Below are positions 52,972 through 62,200 of a stretch of 64,000 nucleotides of DNA, piece after piece; the stretch's first letter is position 1; every line of letters begins with the position of its first letter. The notes beneath the pieces were generated by a model that was not told the origin of the DNA, did not search any database, and worked only from the letters and a program-made list of their open reading frames with translations. Position numbers and translations under genes: made by a program. This stretch comes from Acholeplasmataceae bacterium (GTDB lineage: Bacteria; Bacillota_I; Bacilli_A; Acholeplasmatales; Acholeplasmataceae). The stretch lies in the NCBI GenBank assembly GCA_021108415.1, contig JAIOQX010000005.1, forward strand, positions 1 to 64,000. Reading direction: 5' to 3'.

Positions 52972-53634
52972 ATGGCAGTTATATATTTTATAGAAGATGA
53001 CAAAGACATTCAATATGTGATTGAAAAAACAATTGAAAATGCCGGATTTAAAGGTCTTGGATTTTCATCTGCACAACCTTTTTTTGATGCGTATAAACTC
53101 AATAAACCTGATATGGTTTTACTTGATATTATGTTACCTGATACATCAGGTGTAGAGATCTTAAAACTGATTAGAAAAATGGATAAAAAAATACCAGTCA
53201 TGATGATCTCAGCGCTTCAAAATGAGATGGATAAAGTGATTGCCCTTGACGCAGGTGCAGATGATTATATGACCAAGCCATTTGGCGTTTTAGAATTAAC
53301 ATCAAGATTACAAGCAAGACTTAGAAATGTTCAAGGTGATCATATCTTTAGTTTTGAAAATGTCAAAATTGATGATCATAAACATACATGTATGATTGAT
53401 AAAAAAGAAGTGTATTTAACCAATAAAGAATATGATATTTTAAGATTATTAATTAAAAATCAAAGTGGTGTTGTCTCTAAAGAAGATATTTTTAAATCAA
53501 TTTGGCAAACAGATTTTATTGGAGAAACAAGAACACTTGATATGCACATCAAATCATTAAGACAAAAATTAAAAGAAAATCAATCTGATTTAGAAATTAA
53601 AACCATACGTGGGGTAGGGTATCAAATCAAATGA
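52972..53634 (+). CDS. phoP: PhoP-like response regulator, OmpR family
   Basis: A 220-residue two-component regulator. The receiver domain has the acidic pocket IEDDKD (Asp9-Asp10), phospho-acceptor Asp52 in VLLDIMLP and a conserved Lys in YMTKPFG. The C-terminal winged helix includes LTNKEYDILRLLIKNQSGVVSKEDIFKSIW and RTLDMHIKSLRQKL. Its place after phoU and directly before a PhoR-type kinase (ATGA overlap), under a PHO box, supports the phosphate assignment. Confidence 0.9.
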   Translation: MAVIYFIEDDKDIQYVIEKTIENAGFKGLGFSSAQPFFDAYKLNKPDMVLLDIMLPDTSGVEILKLIRKMDKKIPVMMISALQNEMDKVIALDAGADDYMTKPFGVLELTSRLQARLRNVQGDHIFSFENVKIDDHKHTCMIDKKEVYLTNKEYDILRLLIKNQSGVVSKEDIFKSIWQTDFIGETRTLDMHIKSLRQKLKENQSDLEIKTIRGVGYQIK

Positions 53635-55313
53635 AAAAAGCGATTATAAGAAATAATATGTTGTTGTTGCTAAGTGCATTGACGTTATTTTTTGTGATTG
53701 CATTTATATCCTTGTATCAAATTGAAAAAAAACATCAAACCTCATTGATGTCTTTTTTGATAGATGAAGTAGAAACCAGTTATGTAAACTTTGATGAAAG
53801 TGATTTTGAATTTGTTCAACAATTTTCACAAAATGATAGAAGAATTACGATATTAGATGCTAACGGTTTTGTATTAGCAGACACGCATGATGATGCAGTG
53901 GGTAAAGATAAAAGCCAAAGACCAGAGATTCTTGATCTTGGATCGATTCAGTCAAGAAAATCTGATACGATTGGTGTTGAATTACTCTATATCGCTAAAC
54001 AACTAGATAACGATATGTATATCAGAGTCTCAATACCATATGAGTCTCAAATAAGCACATATAACCAATCTATTTGGATTTTTATTATAAGTTCGATCAT
54101 CATTTCAATTGTCTATTACATAGGGCTTAAAAAGGTGAATAGCAATTTATTGAAACCATGGGATAAAGTAAAAGATGGATTGAGTTTATTAAATCAAGGT
54201 AAATATCAGATGATGTCTTTAAATAGCAATTATCCTGAGATTAACGATATCCTGCATGAGATGAATCAAATCAATTATGATACATCACTAAATCTGATAC
54301 ACATTAAAAATTATCAAAAACAATCAAATGAAATATTAAATGAAATCAAACAAGTTATTTTATTATTTGATCATGAAAAAAACTTAATTTTTTATAACTC
54401 AAAAGCTAAAGATTTATTTGACTTAAATGAAGATCTTTTAAACAAAAACAGCTATAACTTTATTAGAGACCATGAGTTAGAAAATGCGATTGATAAAACT
54501 ATTGATTTTGATCAATTATTCCACAAAGATATTAAAATTAATAATCAATATTATGATACGTTTGTCCTACCACTTCATACAGAATCTAGTTCAAATGAAT
54601 TTGCTAAAGTTTTAGTAACATTAAAAGATGTCACAGAAGATAGACAATTAGGTCAAATGAAAAAAGATTTTATTTCACATGCATCACATGAACTTAAATC
54701 ACCTTTAGCTGCGATTCGAGGATATGCAGAATTGATTCAACTAGATATGTTGAAAAAACAAGAAGAAGTTAAAAATGTATCAGGAAAAATTGTTGAACAA
54801 ACAAAATTTATGAATGCATTAGTCGAAGATATGCTGATGTTATCTAGATTAGAAAACATTAAAGAAGAACATTTCCAAGATATTGAATTATCTAGTATTT
54901 GTTCAAAAGTCATTACTGGATTAAAGCAAGTTTACAAAGATAAGCATATTAAACTTATATTTGATAAAGAAGCATTAATCTATCACGCAGATCCGATAGA
55001 TTTTGCTAAACTCTTTAAAAATTTAATTGAAAATGCTTATAAATATTCACCTCAAAAAAGTGTGATCAAAGTGTCTTTAACAAAGACAGAAGATCAAAAG
55101 GTATGCTTTAGCGTAAGTGATCAAGGCATTGGTATCGATAAAGAACAACAGTCTAGAATATTTGAAAGATTTTATAGAGTGGATAAAGGTAGACTAGAAG
55201 GTGGTACAGGATTAGGTCTAGCTATAGTGAAACATATTGTGATTAAATATAATGGTGAAATTAAGTTAACATCAGCATTACAAAAAGGAACTGAAATTAA
55301 GGTTATATTATAA
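53631..55313 (+). CDS. phoR: PhoR-like sensor histidine kinase
   Basis: A 560-residue membrane kinase. Helix 1 (about 8-28) is followed by an external domain (about 29-138), helix 2 (about 139-158), a linker, a PAS-like domain (about 228-330), a HisKA domain with phospho-acceptor His in FISHASHELKSPLAAIRGYAEL (about 350), and a HATPase domain with N-box NLIENAYKYS, G1 DQGIGID and G2 GGTGLGLAIV. It forms a two-component pair with the preceding regulator (4-bp overlap) and ends the pst-pho operon at a terminator. Confidence 0.92.
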   Translation: MKKAIIRNNMLLLLSALTLFFVIAFISLYQIEKKHQTSLMSFLIDEVETSYVNFDESDFEFVQQFSQNDRRITILDANGFVLADTHDDAVGKDKSQRPEILDLGSIQSRKSDTIGVELLYIAKQLDNDMYIRVSIPYESQISTYNQSIWIFIISSIIISIVYYIGLKKVNSNLLKPWDKVKDGLSLLNQGKYQMMSLNSNYPEINDILHEMNQINYDTSLNLIHIKNYQKQSNEILNEIKQVILLFDHEKNLIFYNSKAKDLFDLNEDLLNKNSYNFIRDHELENAIDKTIDFDQLFHKDIKINNQYYDTFVLPLHTESSSNEFAKVLVTLKDVTEDRQLGQMKKDFISHASHELKSPLAAIRGYAELIQLDMLKKQEEVKNVSGKIVEQTKFMNALVEDMLMLSRLENIKEEHFQDIELSSICSKVITGLKQVYKDKHIKLIFDKEALIYHADPIDFAKLFKNLIENAYKYSPQKSVIKVSLTKTEDQKVCFSVSDQGIGIDKEQQSRIFERFYRVDKGRLEGGTGLGLAIVKHIVIKYNGEIKLTSALQKGTEIKVIL

Positions 55314-55315
55314 AA

Positions 55316-55337
55316 AAAAGAGCAGAAATGCTCTTTT
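55316..55337 (+). terminator. Rho-independent terminator of the pst-pho operon
   Basis: AAAAGAGCA (55316-55324), a 4-nt loop, TGCTCTTTT (55329-55337). Directly after the phoR stop. Confidence 0.8.
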
Positions 55338-55348
55338 AAATTTATAAA

Positions 55349-55423
55349 TGGCAGGGATAACAGGATTTGAACCCGTACTAACGGTTTTGGAGACCGCTGT
55401 GCTACCATTGACACCATATCCCT
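55349..55423 (-). tRNA. trnW: tRNA-Trp (CCA)
   Basis: A complete cloverleaf reads on the minus strand: acceptor AGGGATA (55417-55423) with TATCCCT (55353-55359), discriminator G and encoded CCA (55349-55351). The anticodon CCA is at 55388-55390, and GGGTTCAAATCC forms the T-arm. The CCA anticodon reads only UGG, in line with UGA being used as a stop in this window. Confidence 0.95.
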
Positions 55424-55436
55424 AACAGCATGTATT

Positions 55437-55466
55437 AGTATAGCATAATTAAGGATTAAAATGCAA
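55437..55466 (-). promoter_or_regulatory. Promoter of tRNA-Trp
   Basis: On the minus strand: TTGCAT (55461-55466), an 18-bp spacer and TATACT (55437-55442). The start falls about 7 bases before the tRNA 5' end. Confidence 0.65.
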
Positions 55467-55493
55467 TTATTAATACAAAGAAAAAGACGAAAA

Positions 55494-56480
55494 TTATTTT
55501 TCGTCTTTTGTATCTATATCTTCATCTTTAAATATAACTTCAGGGTTTTTCACATCTGCTTGTTTACTTGCTAATCTTTTTTTGTATTGTATACGTCCCA
55601 TAACCATCTTATGGAAGAACAAGAAGTAAGTGATGACTACAATCAATAATACATATAGAACCATGATTCTCCAGATTGCACCATTATAAGGTGTAAGATC
55701 ATCTTGTTCATTAATTAAATTATAAGTTGAAAGATCATCTTCAGTTAATCCATCTGTTCCAAAGTCATCTTGTAGTTGATATAAATCTTGATCGATATTA
55801 AATGTAGAATCTTTTAAGAATGCTGCATCTCTATATTCTACTTTCGATCCCACAAATAAAGGAACTTCATTAAAAATATATTGATCATCATCATTAGCCT
55901 CTCCATTTGAGTACTCTAATGTGATGTTTTCAACAGTCGCATAAGTTTCAGGAGCATCTTCATCTTCATTTGGTATGAGCAAATAGTTTTCTGCATCAAA
56001 TAAGAATAAAGCAGGAACATTGTAAATACTAAAAGGTAGAAGTGGATCATAATAGACACTACCGATAGTCGAAAACTCTTCTTCAACTAGTAAAGTGTTG
56101 TCACTTAAAGTTACAGTAATTTTTAAAACTGGATCAACTAATAATTCTCCATCTTCGATGATTGCGATATTATTAACAACAAACATCATCCCATCATATG
56201 AAACATCTCCATAAGTAATGCCTATTGCATAAGCGGTTAAATTAAATTGATAATCACCAGACTCACTAGTATATTGATATAGGATAGGAGATTCTCTATA
56301 ATAATCTATAGTTAGTAATGTATTTAGACCTTTTAATAAAGTTTCGTCATCATCAATATAATCTCTTATTTCTGCATCATAATATTCTTGGAGTTTTGCT
56401 GTATAAGCATATCTATATACAATAACTGATATAAATACAATTGCAAGAGCGTAAATTGATCGCCCAATCCATTTCATCAT
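55494..56480 (-). CDS. Bitopic surface protein of unknown function
   Basis: A 328-residue protein with an N-terminal membrane anchor (about 8-24), a ~240-residue external domain rich in Asp, Tyr and Thr, a second membrane helix (about 268-290, WRIMVLYVLLIVVITYFLFF) and a charged cytoplasmic tail ending in DEDIDTKDEK. No family is recognised. The start ATG (56480) has AAAGGTG 9 bases upstream on the minus strand. It is transcribed alone between tRNA genes. Confidence 0.65.
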   Translation of the reverse strand: MMKWIGRSIYALAIVFISVIVYRYAYTAKLQEYYDAEIRDYIDDDETLLKGLNTLLTIDYYRESPILYQYTSESGDYQFNLTAYAIGITYGDVSYDGMMFVVNNIAIIEDGELLVDPVLKITVTLSDNTLLVEEEFSTIGSVYYDPLLPFSIYNVPALFLFDAENYLLIPNEDEDAPETYATVENITLEYSNGEANDDDQYIFNEVPLFVGSKVEYRDAAFLKDSTFNIDQDLYQLQDDFGTDGLTEDDLSTYNLINEQDDLTPYNGAIWRIMVLYVLLIVVITYFLFFHKMVMGRIQYKKRLASKQADVKNPEVIFKDEDIDTKDEK

Positions 56481-56561
56481 ATAAAATCACACCTTTCCTA
56501 AAATATAATACATGATATATATAAAATAGGCAACCAAATCAAAAAAATTACATAATTTCAC

Positions 56562-56589
56562 TTTACAAATCACAAAAATATTGTATAAT
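56562..56589 (+). promoter_or_regulatory. Promoter of the tRNA-His/Gln pair
   Basis: TTTACA (56562-56567), 16 bp, then TATAAT (56584-56589). Confidence 0.7.
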
Positions 56590-56609
56590 AGTAATTGCGC
56601 AATAGACTT

Positions 56610-56687
56610 GGCGGTTGTGGTGAAGTGGTTAACACATCGGATTGTGGTTCCGACATTGCGAGGGTTCGATTCCCTTCAGCCGCCCCA
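56610..56687 (+). tRNA. trnH: tRNA-His (GTG)
   Basis: Acceptor GCGGTTG (56611-56617) pairs with CAGCCGC (56677-56683), and CCA is encoded. The anticodon GTG is at 56644-56646 and the T-arm contains GGGTTCGATTCCC. An extra 5' G at 56610 can pair with discriminator C84, the histidine-specific -1 G. Confidence 0.95.
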
Positions 56688-56698
56688 TTATATTTACT

Positions 56699-56772
56699 AG
56701 GCCCATAGCCAAGGGGTAAGGCAAGGGACTTTGACTCCCTCACCGTTGGTTCAAATCCAGCTGGGCCTACCA
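56699..56772 (+). tRNA. trnQ: tRNA-Gln (TTG)
   Basis: Acceptor AGGCCCA (56699-56705) pairs with TGGGCCT (56762-56768); discriminator A and CCA are encoded. The anticodon TTG is at 56731-56733 in the loop CTTTGAC. It is 11 bp after tRNA-His, so probably co-transcribed. Confidence 0.95.
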
Positions 56773-56782
56773 TTAAAAAGAC

Positions 56783-56809
56783 AAAGAAATGAGAAATCAT
56801 TTCTTTTTT
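56783..56809 (+). terminator. Rho-independent terminator of the tRNA pair
   Basis: AAAGAAATGA (56783-56792), loop GAAA, TCATTTCTTT (56797-56806) and further T residues. Confidence 0.8.
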
Positions 56810-56874
56810 CTTTAAAAAATAAAAAAAGTAAAATTACATGAAAAACCTTACTATGAAATAGGAGGTTTAAAATA

Positions 56875-58431
56875 ATGAAAAAAATATTGATTTTTATCGT
56901 TTTATTAAGTGTAAGTTTTATTTGTTTTAATCAAAGCAGTTATGCGATGAAAGAGAATCTTCCAACAGGAAGAAACTATTTTGATTTTAGGTTAATGCTA
57001 AAAAATCCAGGAGACGAACAAACCTATTATACAATCGAAGCTTTTAAGGTCAAACCTAACACAGATTATACATTTGTGATGAGCCAAGCTTTTTTAAAAG
57101 ATCTTTATCCAAATATAGAAAATGAGGTTTTAGCCATCACCTTTTATCCAACCACAGAAGTTCTTGATTATCCTTATATAAAGGATGAAATAAATGGTTT
57201 GGTTTATGTAGAATTTACAAATACAGGGGAACATATTGGAATAGATTCTATACATATACCAGAAAATCATATATCTCCAAACTATGAAATGGTTTTATAT
57301 GAGGGAGATTACAGTGATTTTTTTGGATTTGAGCCATATCTATCAAATGATGAACAAATCAATCATCAAGGCAAATTACTTATCAATTATGATCAACTCT
57401 TATCACTAGAAACAATATCATCTTATATAGATGCGACGAATCCTCTTGATGAAGCTATAAGTCTTGATGTCACATCAGATACATATTCATCAAGTGATAA
57501 AAGCCCTGGATTATATGAGATTATCTATGAAGCAAATTATAACCAAATAAAAAAACAATTCTTTTTGATGATTGAAGTAGAAGATTTGACACCACCAGTT
57601 ATTTCAATTACAGAACCTATTGAAGTACCATTAGTTGATAAAGTGGGTATCAATACAATAAAGACATATATTTCAGTATCAGATAATGTTGATGACATGG
57701 ATTACCATGATTTAACGGTCACTCAAGATACATATTCAACTGCAACGAATATAGGAACTTATTCAATAACTGTATCTGCAACTGATACGAGTGGGAATCT
57801 TTCTACATTAACTTTTGATGTGGATTTGATAGATACGATGGGACCTACCATTAAAGGGACTGATGAGATTTATTTATACGTCGGAGACGATACTTTATCT
57901 CATGAAGATATATTGAGCTATTATACAGTTACTGATGATGTTGGAGTCAATCAAAACAATTTACATATATCTTTAGACCAGTACTTAGCTCAAACAGAAG
58001 TTGGTGTTTATCATATTGTTATCTCAGCTACGGATTACGCATCAAATAGAACAGATAAAGATGTCTATATTCACGTGATAGACAATAGAGGACCTGAGTT
58101 TAATATAAATGAGGCATATATCATCACTGTCACGCCAGAAGAGCTTAAAAGCGATTCTGATATCATTAGTTGGTTATCTTTAAAATTAGAAGATGAAGGT
58201 ATACATGCAACTCATTTAAACATAGATCATAACGAGTATGCTTTAAGAGGATCTACAAAAGGACAGTATTATGTCTATTTAAATTATGAAGTTGATGATC
58301 AAATATATCAAACAAGAGTTTTAATGGATGTTGTGGATGAATCTGGATTTGAATTCAAACCAATTTATCTATTATCCTTAATTCCAGTTGTACCAATTGC
58401 AGCAGTTTTAATCATGAGAAAGAAAAAGTAA
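56875..58431 (+). CDS. Surface protein with Ig-like domains and C-terminal anchor
   Basis: A 518-residue secreted protein. The signal peptide ends near SSYA (residue 24). After a ~160-residue N-terminal domain come about three Ig/HYR-like repeats, each with a linker of the LTPPVISI or MGPTIKGTDEIYLYVGDD type and the YSITVSATDTSGNLST or YHIVISATDYASNRTD end. A C-terminal membrane helix (IYLLSLIPVVPIAAVLIM) followed by RKKKK anchors it to the membrane, replacing wall anchoring. It is likely an adhesin or cell-surface protein. GGAGG precedes the ATG. Confidence 0.8.
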   Translation: MKKILIFIVLLSVSFICFNQSSYAMKENLPTGRNYFDFRLMLKNPGDEQTYYTIEAFKVKPNTDYTFVMSQAFLKDLYPNIENEVLAITFYPTTEVLDYPYIKDEINGLVYVEFTNTGEHIGIDSIHIPENHISPNYEMVLYEGDYSDFFGFEPYLSNDEQINHQGKLLINYDQLLSLETISSYIDATNPLDEAISLDVTSDTYSSSDKSPGLYEIIYEANYNQIKKQFFLMIEVEDLTPPVISITEPIEVPLVDKVGINTIKTYISVSDNVDDMDYHDLTVTQDTYSTATNIGTYSITVSATDTSGNLSTLTFDVDLIDTMGPTIKGTDEIYLYVGDDTLSHEDILSYYTVTDDVGVNQNNLHISLDQYLAQTEVGVYHIVISATDYASNRTDKDVYIHVIDNRGPEFNINEAYIITVTPEELKSDSDIISWLSLKLEDEGIHATHLNIDHNEYALRGSTKGQYYVYLNYEVDDQIYQTRVLMDVVDESGFEFKPIYLLSLIPVVPIAAVLIMRKKK

Positions 58432-58458
58432 AAATATCATAAAAGTTTGAAAAAAGAA

Positions 58459-58487
58459 TTGACACTTTTGTAAAAAAAAGGTATAAT
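58459..58487 (+). promoter_or_regulatory. Consensus promoter of tRNA-Leu
   Basis: TTGACA (58459-58464), 17 bp, TATAAT (58482-58487), 9 bases before the tRNA. Confidence 0.85.
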
Positions 58488-58496
58488 TCTTTTTGC

Positions 58497-58581
58497 GCGG
58501 GTATGGCGGAATTGGCAGACGCACTAGACTTAGGATCTAGCGCCTTACGGCGTGCAGGTTCAACTCCTGTTACCCGCACCA
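58497..58581 (+). tRNA. trnL: tRNA-Leu (TAG)
   Basis: An 85-nt class II tRNA with a long variable arm (CGCCTTACGGCGT). Acceptor GCGGGTA (58497-58503) pairs with TACCCGC (58571-58577); A and CCA follow. The anticodon TAG is at 58531-58533. Confidence 0.95.
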
Positions 58582-58594
58582 ACTTTTTAAAAGA

Positions 58595-58614
58595 AGCGAC
58601 TTCGTCGTTTTTTT
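58595..58614 (+). terminator. Rho-independent terminator of tRNA-Leu
   Basis: Short stem AGCGAC / GTCGTT around TTC, then seven T residues. Confidence 0.65.
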
Positions 58615-58750
58615 ATTTGGAGAGATGAATTTTATAATCTTTTTAAACTGAATTAAATATATGTGAAATTCTGAAAAAGGCTTAAAAAAAAGCCTAAAAT
58701 GAGTTATAATATCTTATGGTATGCTCGTTTTATTTAAAAGGAGGAATATG

Positions 58751-59206
58751 ATGATTAAAATAGGAACAAAAGTCCAAGATTTTAGTTTGCCTGATGCCAA
58801 CGATAAGATACACACTTTGAGTGATTATAAAGGCAAAAAGGTAGTCATCTATTTTTATCCAAAAGATTTAACATCAGGATGTACAACACAAGCTTGTGCA
58901 TTTAGAGATTCATATGATGAATTTAAAAAACATGATATCATCGTCATTGGAATTTCGAAAGATAGTGTGAAAAGTCATAAAAAATTTGTCGAAACACATG
59001 ACCTTCCATTTATATTATTAAGTGATGAAAAGATTGAAGTTTGCAAATATTTTGAAGTATATGTAGAAAAAAGCATGTACGGTAGAAAATATATGGGTGT
59101 CAATCGTTCAACGTTTATTTTAGATGAAGAGGGTATCATTACACACATTTTTGAAAAGGCATCTCCAAAAGAGAATGCAGCTGATATATTAAAAGTTTTA
59201 ATTTAG
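58751..59206 (+). CDS. bcp: Thiol peroxidase Bcp (peroxiredoxin)
   Basis: A 151-residue atypical 2-Cys peroxiredoxin (PrxQ/BCP) that reduces peroxides using thioredoxin. The peroxidatic Cys lies in YPKDLTSGCTTQACAFRD: first Cys as the peroxidatic residue and the second, five residues later, as the resolving one. The sequence RSTFILDEEGIITHIFEK is also typical. ATG 58751 has AAGGAGG at 6-bp spacing; ATG 58748 is an alternative. It lies 26 bp before the oxygen-sensitive PFOR gene, so it may protect it. Confidence 0.93.
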   Translation: MIKIGTKVQDFSLPDANDKIHTLSDYKGKKVVIYFYPKDLTSGCTTQACAFRDSYDEFKKHDIIVIGISKDSVKSHKKFVETHDLPFILLSDEKIEVCKYFEVYVEKSMYGRKYMGVNRSTFILDEEGIITHIFEKASPKENAADILKVLI

Positions 59207-59232
59207 ATATAGAATTTTAGGAGGAAGTATTT

Positions 59233-62200
59233 ATGGTAGCTAAGAAAGTTATTAAATCAATGGATGGTAACGAAGCCGCAGCTTATTGCTCATACGCTTT
59301 TACCGAAGTAGCTGGTATTTATCCAATTACACCATCCTCACCAATGGCACAATATGTTGACCTTTGGGCATCAGGAGGCAAGAAGAATTTATTCGGAATG
59401 CCAGTTAAAATTATCGAAATGCAAAGTGAAGCAGGTGCTGCTGGTACAGTGCATGGGTCATTACAGATGGGTGTATTGACCACAACATATACCGCTTCGC
59501 AAGGTTTACTATTAAAGATACCAAACATGTATAAGATTGCTGGTCAAATGTTACCAGGTGTTATCCATGTTGCTGCAAGATCGATTGCAGCACAAGCATT
59601 ATCAATCTTTGGTGATCACCAAGATGTAATGGCTGCAAGACAAACAGGGTTTGCCTTCCTAGCATCTACATCTGTTCAATCATCTATGGATTTAGCAGGT
59701 ATTGCACATTTAGCTGCAATCAAATCTAGCATTCCATTTGTTCATTTCTTTGATGGATTTAGAACATCACATGAAGTTCAATCAATTGAAGTGATGGATT
59801 ATGAAGTATTTGATCGCTTATTAGATAGAGACATGGTTGCTAAATTTAGAGCACACGGATTAAATCCTGAAAGACCTGTAACAAGAGGGACTGCTCAAAG
59901 TGATGATGTTTATTTCCAAACTAAAGTACTACAAGGTACACATTACGAAGTTGTACCTGATATCGTAAATGATTATATGCAAGAAATCTCTAAAGTAACT
60001 GGTAGAGATTATGCACCATTTACTTATTATGGTGATAAAGATGCTACTGATGTAGTCATCGCAATGGGTTCTGTTTGTGAATCATCTAAACAATCTATTG
60101 ATTATTTAATGGAACAAGGTAAAAAAGTTGGTTTATTAACTGTTCACCTATATCGTCCATTTAGTGCTAAGTATTTCTTAGACAAAATGCCTAAAACAGT
60201 TAAACGTATAACTGTATTAGACAGAACAATGGAAGCTGGAGCAACCGGAAACCCATTATATCTAGACGTTAAATCAATTTATTATGGTGCTAAAGATCAA
60301 CCACAAATCTTAGGTGGTATCTATGGTCTATCATCAAAAGATACAACGCCTGCAATGATTGTTTCAGTATTTGAAAACATGACAGGTGAACAAAAAGACC
60401 AATTTACAGTAGGTATTAATGATGATGTTACACATACTTCATTAACTATTGATAAAACACTAGACTTAACTGATGAAAATACAACTGAATTATTATTCTT
60501 TGGTTTAGGTTCAGATGGTACTGTTGGTGCGTCTAAAAACATTACAAAAATCATTGGTGATAATACTTCATTTTACTCACAAGCTTATGCGTCTTATGAC
60601 TCTAAAAAAGCTGGTGGTGTTACACGTATGCACTTAAGATTTTCAGACAAACCAATCCGTTCTACTTATTTAGTAAACTATCCAAACTTTGTTTCATGTT
60701 CAACTGACACATATCTTAGAAAATATGATATGTTAAAAGGCTTGAAACAAGAAGGTACATTCTTATTAAATACACAAACTCCAAAAGAAGATATTGAAAC
60801 ACTTCTTCCAAATAAAGTTAAACGTCAACTTGCAATTAAAAAAGCTAAGTTCTATATCATTAACGCTGTAGACCTTGCTTATGAAATTGGATTAGGCAGA
60901 AGAATTAATACAATTATGCAATCTGCATTCTTTAAATTAAATGCACATTTATTAGATGCTGATGAAGCAAATAAATTAATGAAAAAATATGCTAAAAAAG
61001 CTTATGGCCGTAAAGGTGATGCAGTTGTTAAATTAAACGAACAAGCAATCGATGCAGGATATATCAACTTAGTAGAAGTTCAAGTTAAACCAGAATGGGC
61101 TACTTTAGAAGATGTTGTAGAAAATCATGATGACAAACGTCCTGATTTCGTTAAAAAAATCGCAGATATCGTTAATGCAATTGAAGGGGATTCTCTTCCA
61201 GTATCAGCATTCTTAGGTTATGAAGATGCACATATGGAAAATGGATCAACTGCATATGAAAAACGTGGTATTGCAAATTATGTACCTGAATGGAGAAGCG
61301 AAAATTGTATTCAATGTAATCAATGTGTATTTGCTTGTCCACATGGTGTCATCAGATCATTCTTATCAACAGACCAAGAAGAAGCTAATGCACCTGAAGG
61401 CGCTAAATTCATTGATGCTAAAGGTAAAGACATGGCAGGATACAAATTCTCTATTCAAGTTTCAACACTTGATTGTACAGAATGTGGTGTCTGTGTTGAA
61501 GTATGTCCTACTAAAGAAAAATCACTTGCTATGGTTCCAATCGGAACTGAATTGGCTCATGGTTCACAAGAAATCGCTGATTATTTCTTTAATGAAGTAA
61601 CATATAAAGATATGGGAGATAACAATCCTAAGAATATGAGTTTCAGACAACCATTATTTGAATTCTCTGGAGCATGTGCTGGTTGTGGTGAAACACCATA
61701 TATTAAAGCATTGACTCAACTTTATGGAGATCATTTAGTGATTGCAAATGCGACAGGATGTTCATCAATTTATGGTGGTTCATTCCCTGCAACTCCTTAT
61801 ACTACAAATGCTGAAGGTTTTGGTCCAGCTTGGGCAAACTCATTATTTGAAGATAATGCAGAATTTGGATTTGGTATGAGAATCGCATATGAAACCATAA
61901 GAGATAGAATTCAAACAATTTTATTTGATCATTTAGAAGAAATGCCTGAAAAACTAAGAGGTTTATCTCAAGAATGGTTAGACAATAGAAAAGATGCTGA
62001 AATCACTAGAAGATTAAAAGTTGAAATCGTAGCTGAATTAGAAAAAATTGATCAAGCTTATGCAAAAGATTTACTAGATGTTAAAGATTACTTTGCTAAA
62101 GTTTCACAATGGATCTTAGGTGGAGACGGTTGGGCTTATGATATTGGTTATGGTGGTATTGACCATGTAATGGCAAACACTGAAGATGTTAATATCTTAG

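Noticed and set aside
56570-56800. Minus-strand ORF of 76 codons across the tRNA-His/tRNA-Gln pair
   Set aside because: It lies entirely over two well-formed tRNA genes and their promoter.
58679-58696. AGGCTT / AAGCCT hairpin as a terminator upstream of bcp
   Set aside because: No T-run on the plus strand and no gene on the minus strand that would use it.
61220-61600. 126-codon plus-strand ORF inside the PFOR gene
   Set aside because: It is a different frame of a well-conserved iron-sulfur region and has no RBS.
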